This document shows, piece by piece, positions 60,610-64,000 of a stretch of DNA of 64,000 nucleotides (the stretch's first letter is position 1; each line of letters opens with the position of its first letter). Made by a program: the position numbers and the translations under genes. Source of the DNA: Phellopilus nigrolimitatus. Lineage: Eukaryota > Basidiomycota > Agaricomycetes > Hymenochaetales > Hymenochaetaceae. The stretch covers positions 62,001 through 126,000 of the forward strand of contig JAJOHG010000015.1 of assembly GCA_021029095.1 (NCBI GenBank). Direction: 5' to 3'. A model generated the notes under the pieces. That model did not search any database. It saw only the letters and a list, made by a program, of their open reading frames with translations, and had not been told where the DNA came from.

Positions 60610-63600
60610 TCATTCAGAAGGATTCTTGAAAATCTGGGTCCAGGATGTTCCAGAATACTGCTCCAGCTTCCGCCAGTCAATCTCTGGGCGAAGCCTCCTT
60701 CGTTCATCTTGTGAGATACAAATCTCAAGTCTGTTTCTCATCCTAACACGGTACTCTGGAGGTACCCAGAGCAGCAATTCTCCTGATGCACCCTTGTACC
60801 ATCCATCCTCATCAAGGTTTTTGGACAGTCTCTCTGTAGACTGAAAGTCAGTTTCACTGTCCCAGATGAAGATGGTTTTGTCAGTTGAGCCAGACACAAT
60901 GTGCCTGCCATCAGGGGAGTAGGCAACAGACTTGACCCAGTCTGAATGACCAGTGAGTGGATCTCCTACAGCCTTCCCAGTCTGGACATCCCAGATGCGA
61001 ATAGTTTTGTCATGGGAGCCAGACACAATGTGCCTGCCATCAGGGGAGTAGGCAACAGAGTTGACACAGTTTGAGTGACCAGTGAGTGGCTCTCCTACAG
61101 CCTTCCCAGTCTGGGTATCCCAAATGCAAATGGTTCTGTCATCTGAGCCAGACACAATGTGCCTGCCATCAGGGGAGCAGGCAACAGACTTGACCCAGTC
61201 TGAATGACCAGTGAGTGGATCTCCTACAGCCTTTCTAGTTTGGGCATCCCAGATGCAGATGGGTTTGTCACGAGAGCCAGACACAATGTGCCTGCCATCA
61301 GGGGAGTAGGCAACTGAAGTGACCCAGCTTGAATGACCTGTGAGTGGCCCTCCTACAGCCTTCCCAGTCTGGGTATCCCAAATGCAAATGGTTCTGTCAT
61401 CTGAGCCAGACACAATGTGCCTGCCATCAGGGGAGTAGGCAACTGAAGTGACCCAGCTTGAATGACCTGTGAGTGGCCCTCCTACAGCCTTCCCAGTCTG
61501 GGTATCCCAAATGCAAATGGTTCTGTCATCTGAGCCAGACACAATGTGCCTGCCATCAGGGGAGTAGGCAACAGACCTGACCCAATCTGAATGACCAGTG
61601 AGTGGCTTTCTTGCAGCCTTCCTAGTCCCTAAAGCAATTCCTTCTGTGTGCATTGTCCATTCATCCTCTTTCCAAACACTCAGGCTGTCCTTTCCTTTCA
61701 AAACAAGATACTGGTTTGAAAATGAAGGACAGAACTGATGAGCTGTGTAACAGTCTAATGGCACCCATGATAAAGCAGAGATATAGAGATGGGGTGTGCT
61801 GATTGTAATACCTTCATAAAAAGCAGAGGTGAATCTGCAAAAGTCTGTACAAGCTGCTTTGATCTCATTGTGTTCCTAAATGCAAATATATGAGGAAGAT
61901 AATGCAGAAAGCACCAGTAAGTCTTACTTTGAAGTAATTAATGCATTGTACCAAAACTTCAATGCCTGATTTGAACTCTCCCATCAAACTCAAGGCTTCA
62001 AGCCAAAATAAAGCACCTGGTCCACTTAGAAACCTCTGGACCAGATTCTGAACTGCCAGATTCCCTACAAAGTCAAGGTCTAATGTGGAAATGTGGTCCA
62101 TCCAGTACAAACAGCTGTGCTGCAGGGCCTGAGGAATACATCTGGAAACTCTGTCTGCAAGATCTGGAACAGCACTGTTTGGAAGAGATGAAGTCTCTAA
62201 TTGACAGATGTTAAACTTGAGCCCAGAAAGCATGATCTGCAGGCATTCCATGGCAATGTTGGCCTTAAGCAGTGCAGGATCAATCCAGAATTGTGGAGAA
62301 TGCAGTTCTTGGCCAATTAAGTCAAGGAAGGAAGGATGGTAAACCTGTATTGAACCATCTGCACTGTTTTCATACAGCACAGGATATAGATTGGATATGG
62401 TTGTTTTCAAGTCTGACTGGCCAATATGCCCACCTTCAGGCAGACTAGGCAAGAAATCTATAAGTGCTGAGATAGGGAGTGGCCCAATCCTTGATGCCAC
62501 AAAAATTGTGCATATAATACACTGAATTACTGACAAAGCCTCCAGGTCACCCCTACAAGCTGCATGTACCTTGGAGGCATAGAAGCCATTGAGCTCTGCT
62601 TCCGGGCTGCCACCATGCTCCCCTAGAAGTTTTCTCACTTCTGCAAGTGTATCTGGTTTATCTGCATCATATTTGAAGATAGACTTGATCCAAGAAAAGC
62701 AGCCCAGAGTTTTCAGGGCTTTGGCAGCAATGATTTCCACCTCCTCCTTTTTAAGCAAAGGACTGGAATAGTGAACTGGCAGCTTCTTTGCACAGAAGTT
62801 TGTGTAGGCCAATACAGCTTTCCGCACATCAGCAACACCAGCATGGATGTTTACATCCTGGCATTTGATAGTATGACTCTGTGTCAAAGCCTGTTGAATC
62901 TCCAAACAGTGTCTACTGGTGATAAACACCTTGAGCCAAGGAGCAGCATCTGCTATCTTTATCTAGAACTGAATTAATTCAGCTCTGGATTCCACTGAGT
63001 CACCACATTCATCCAGAGCATCAACAACAATTATCAAGGGTTTTGGAGGGAGTTCTGTGGGCCCTCCTAGAGACATGAGGGGATCCATGATGAGCTGATT
63101 GAACTGCCACTTTAAACCCTTTGCAAGTCCCATCTCATCACGAGCTTGCAAAGCAGAAAGGACTTTTGTGCGATATACACCATGCCATAAAGACAGCTGG
63201 TAAGCAAGGGTAGGGATGAGCCTGAGAGGGTCACAACACTCTGGGTCATCCCTCTGACAGAAAAAGCAACCTAAAAGGAGTTTCTGGGCATGAAATATAC
63301 CAGCAACAGAATTTGCAACAGCACTCTTTCCAGAGCCTGCAAACCCATGAAGCCAGAAGAGTTTAGAGTCAGAGCTAGCCCAGCATTTGACCTGCTCAAG
63401 TAGCTCCTGTCTAGTTCCTTCTATGCAAGTCTCTGAGTCCTCTATACTGTGGTAGGCTTTCATTGCAGGATGCAATTCCTTAAGCACAGATGTTCTGTGT
63501 GTTTCTCTAGAGCATTCAAATTAATATCAATATTTGGATGAACTAAAAATTTGGAATGAACCTGTCCTGATAGCAGCATTCCATATCTCTGCTTTGACAC

Positions 63601-64000
63601 ACCAGTCATAATGATCTTTCAGCCTCCTCAATTCATTTTTCCGGGATTCAACCTCATTTTGGTAGTCAGAGAGCATTTCTCCTATTAAAATCGTCAGAAA
63701 CTTTCATAGATAAAATCTGTGTTTTTACCAAGAAACCCTTGTGAAGAATACTTGTTGATACAAGAAACAATCTGTTCAAAAGCCACAAGCATATCTTTAA
63801 TTGTTTGCCTTGTGTTTTTATGTGCCACAAGACCAGGTGTGAGTTCTTGAGCAAAAGGCAAGAAGCTTGTCAAGTCTTTCACAAGCTCAGTGGCGGCTTC
63901 ATGCACCTCCTTCTGCAGCTTGCATCTCTGCATAGACAGGGAAATGAGTCTTCAATCATGATCATTCTCCTTGACAGTACCTCGTATAAGACATTGATGA
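60610..64000 (-). CDS. NLR-type protein B: helical, NACHT, WD40 (stop codon in NACHT; 5' end outside window)
   Basis: Tandem paralogue of NLR A. Visible from the right edge are the helical adaptor (KDMLVAFEQIVSCINKYSSQ), then NACHT with Walker A GFAGSGKSAV near 63,330 and Walker B LIIVVDALDECG near 63,020. A TAG at 62,965-62,963 then interrupts the same frame, just before DAAPWLKVFITSR. No intron fits around it. After the stop the frame is open through the winged-helix-like part to 61,900. A short intron at about 61,925-61,876 follows, then an unbroken WD40 exon to TGA 60,610. Six WD40 repeats of 43 residues are present, ending in the tail IFKNPSE. As assembled, the product would stop inside NACHT. 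The C2-like N-terminus lies beyond the window. Confidence 0.85.
61311..61568. repeat. Two near-identical 129-bp WD40 repeat units in NLR B
   Basis: The units at about 61,311-61,439 and 61,440-61,568 appear identical apart from their outer edges. Each encodes one 43-residue WD40 repeat (GHSSWVTSVAYSPDG ... DDRTICIWDTQTGKAVGG). The neighbouring repeats of the same gene differ at a few codons only. This is the pattern of recent unequal exchange within a repeat array. Confidence 0.9.

Overview
The window is nuclear DNA of a filamentous basidiomycete, most likely an agaricomycete. Genes are split by many short introns, mostly about 50-80 bp with GT-AG ends. The conserved genes are fungal: ATG11, PWP2/UTP1, PP1 (GLC7/dis2) and a mitochondrial large-subunit protein. 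The accessory genes are typical of Agaricomycetes: a CBM1 secreted protein, an NRPS-like reductase, aldo/keto reductases, an old-yellow-enzyme homologue and NACHT-WD40 NLRs. I found no tRNA, rRNA or CRISPR.

Region 1 (1-22,700) looks metabolic. It holds a 5'-partial epoxide-hydrolase-type alpha/beta hydrolase, an OYE-like flavin oxidoreductase ending in hydrophobic segments, an A-T-R NRPS-like carboxylate reductase, an aldo/keto reductase and a sugar-type MFS transporter. An SH3-PX-BAR sorting nexin lies among them. The NRPS-like gene sits between the two halves of a broken aldo/keto reductase whose middle is missing, next to a 615-bp TA-flanked inverted-repeat element (MITE-like).

Region 2 (24,000-46,400) is the conserved core, all on the minus strand: ATG11, PWP2, an intact aldo/keto reductase, a probable mitoribosomal protein mL59, a PH-domain protein and the PP1 catalytic subunit. 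A roughly 1.06-kb interspersed repeat carrying a TATA box occurs at 2.6-3.7 kb (minus) and 36.2-37.3 kb (plus), with a truncated third copy at 32.5 kb. With the two aldo/keto reductase loci it forms a mirrored, inverted arrangement.

Region 3 (48,200-64,000) is a tandem segmental duplication with an offset of about 9.1-9.3 kb. Each unit has a CBM1 secreted-protein gene and a large NACHT-WD40 NLR gene, all on the minus strand. Both CBM1 genes are damaged, and the second is fused to a genomic fragment of an OYE paralogue. The two NLR copies carry different lesions: shifted WD40 repeats in A and a stop codon in the NACHT region of B. The WD40 repeats of B include two near-identical 129-bp units and vary only at a few codons, as in fungal allorecognition NLRs (HET-E/NWD type).

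Exon boundaries were worked out by eye from splice signals and family motifs. Those given to the base are well supported; others are approximate.
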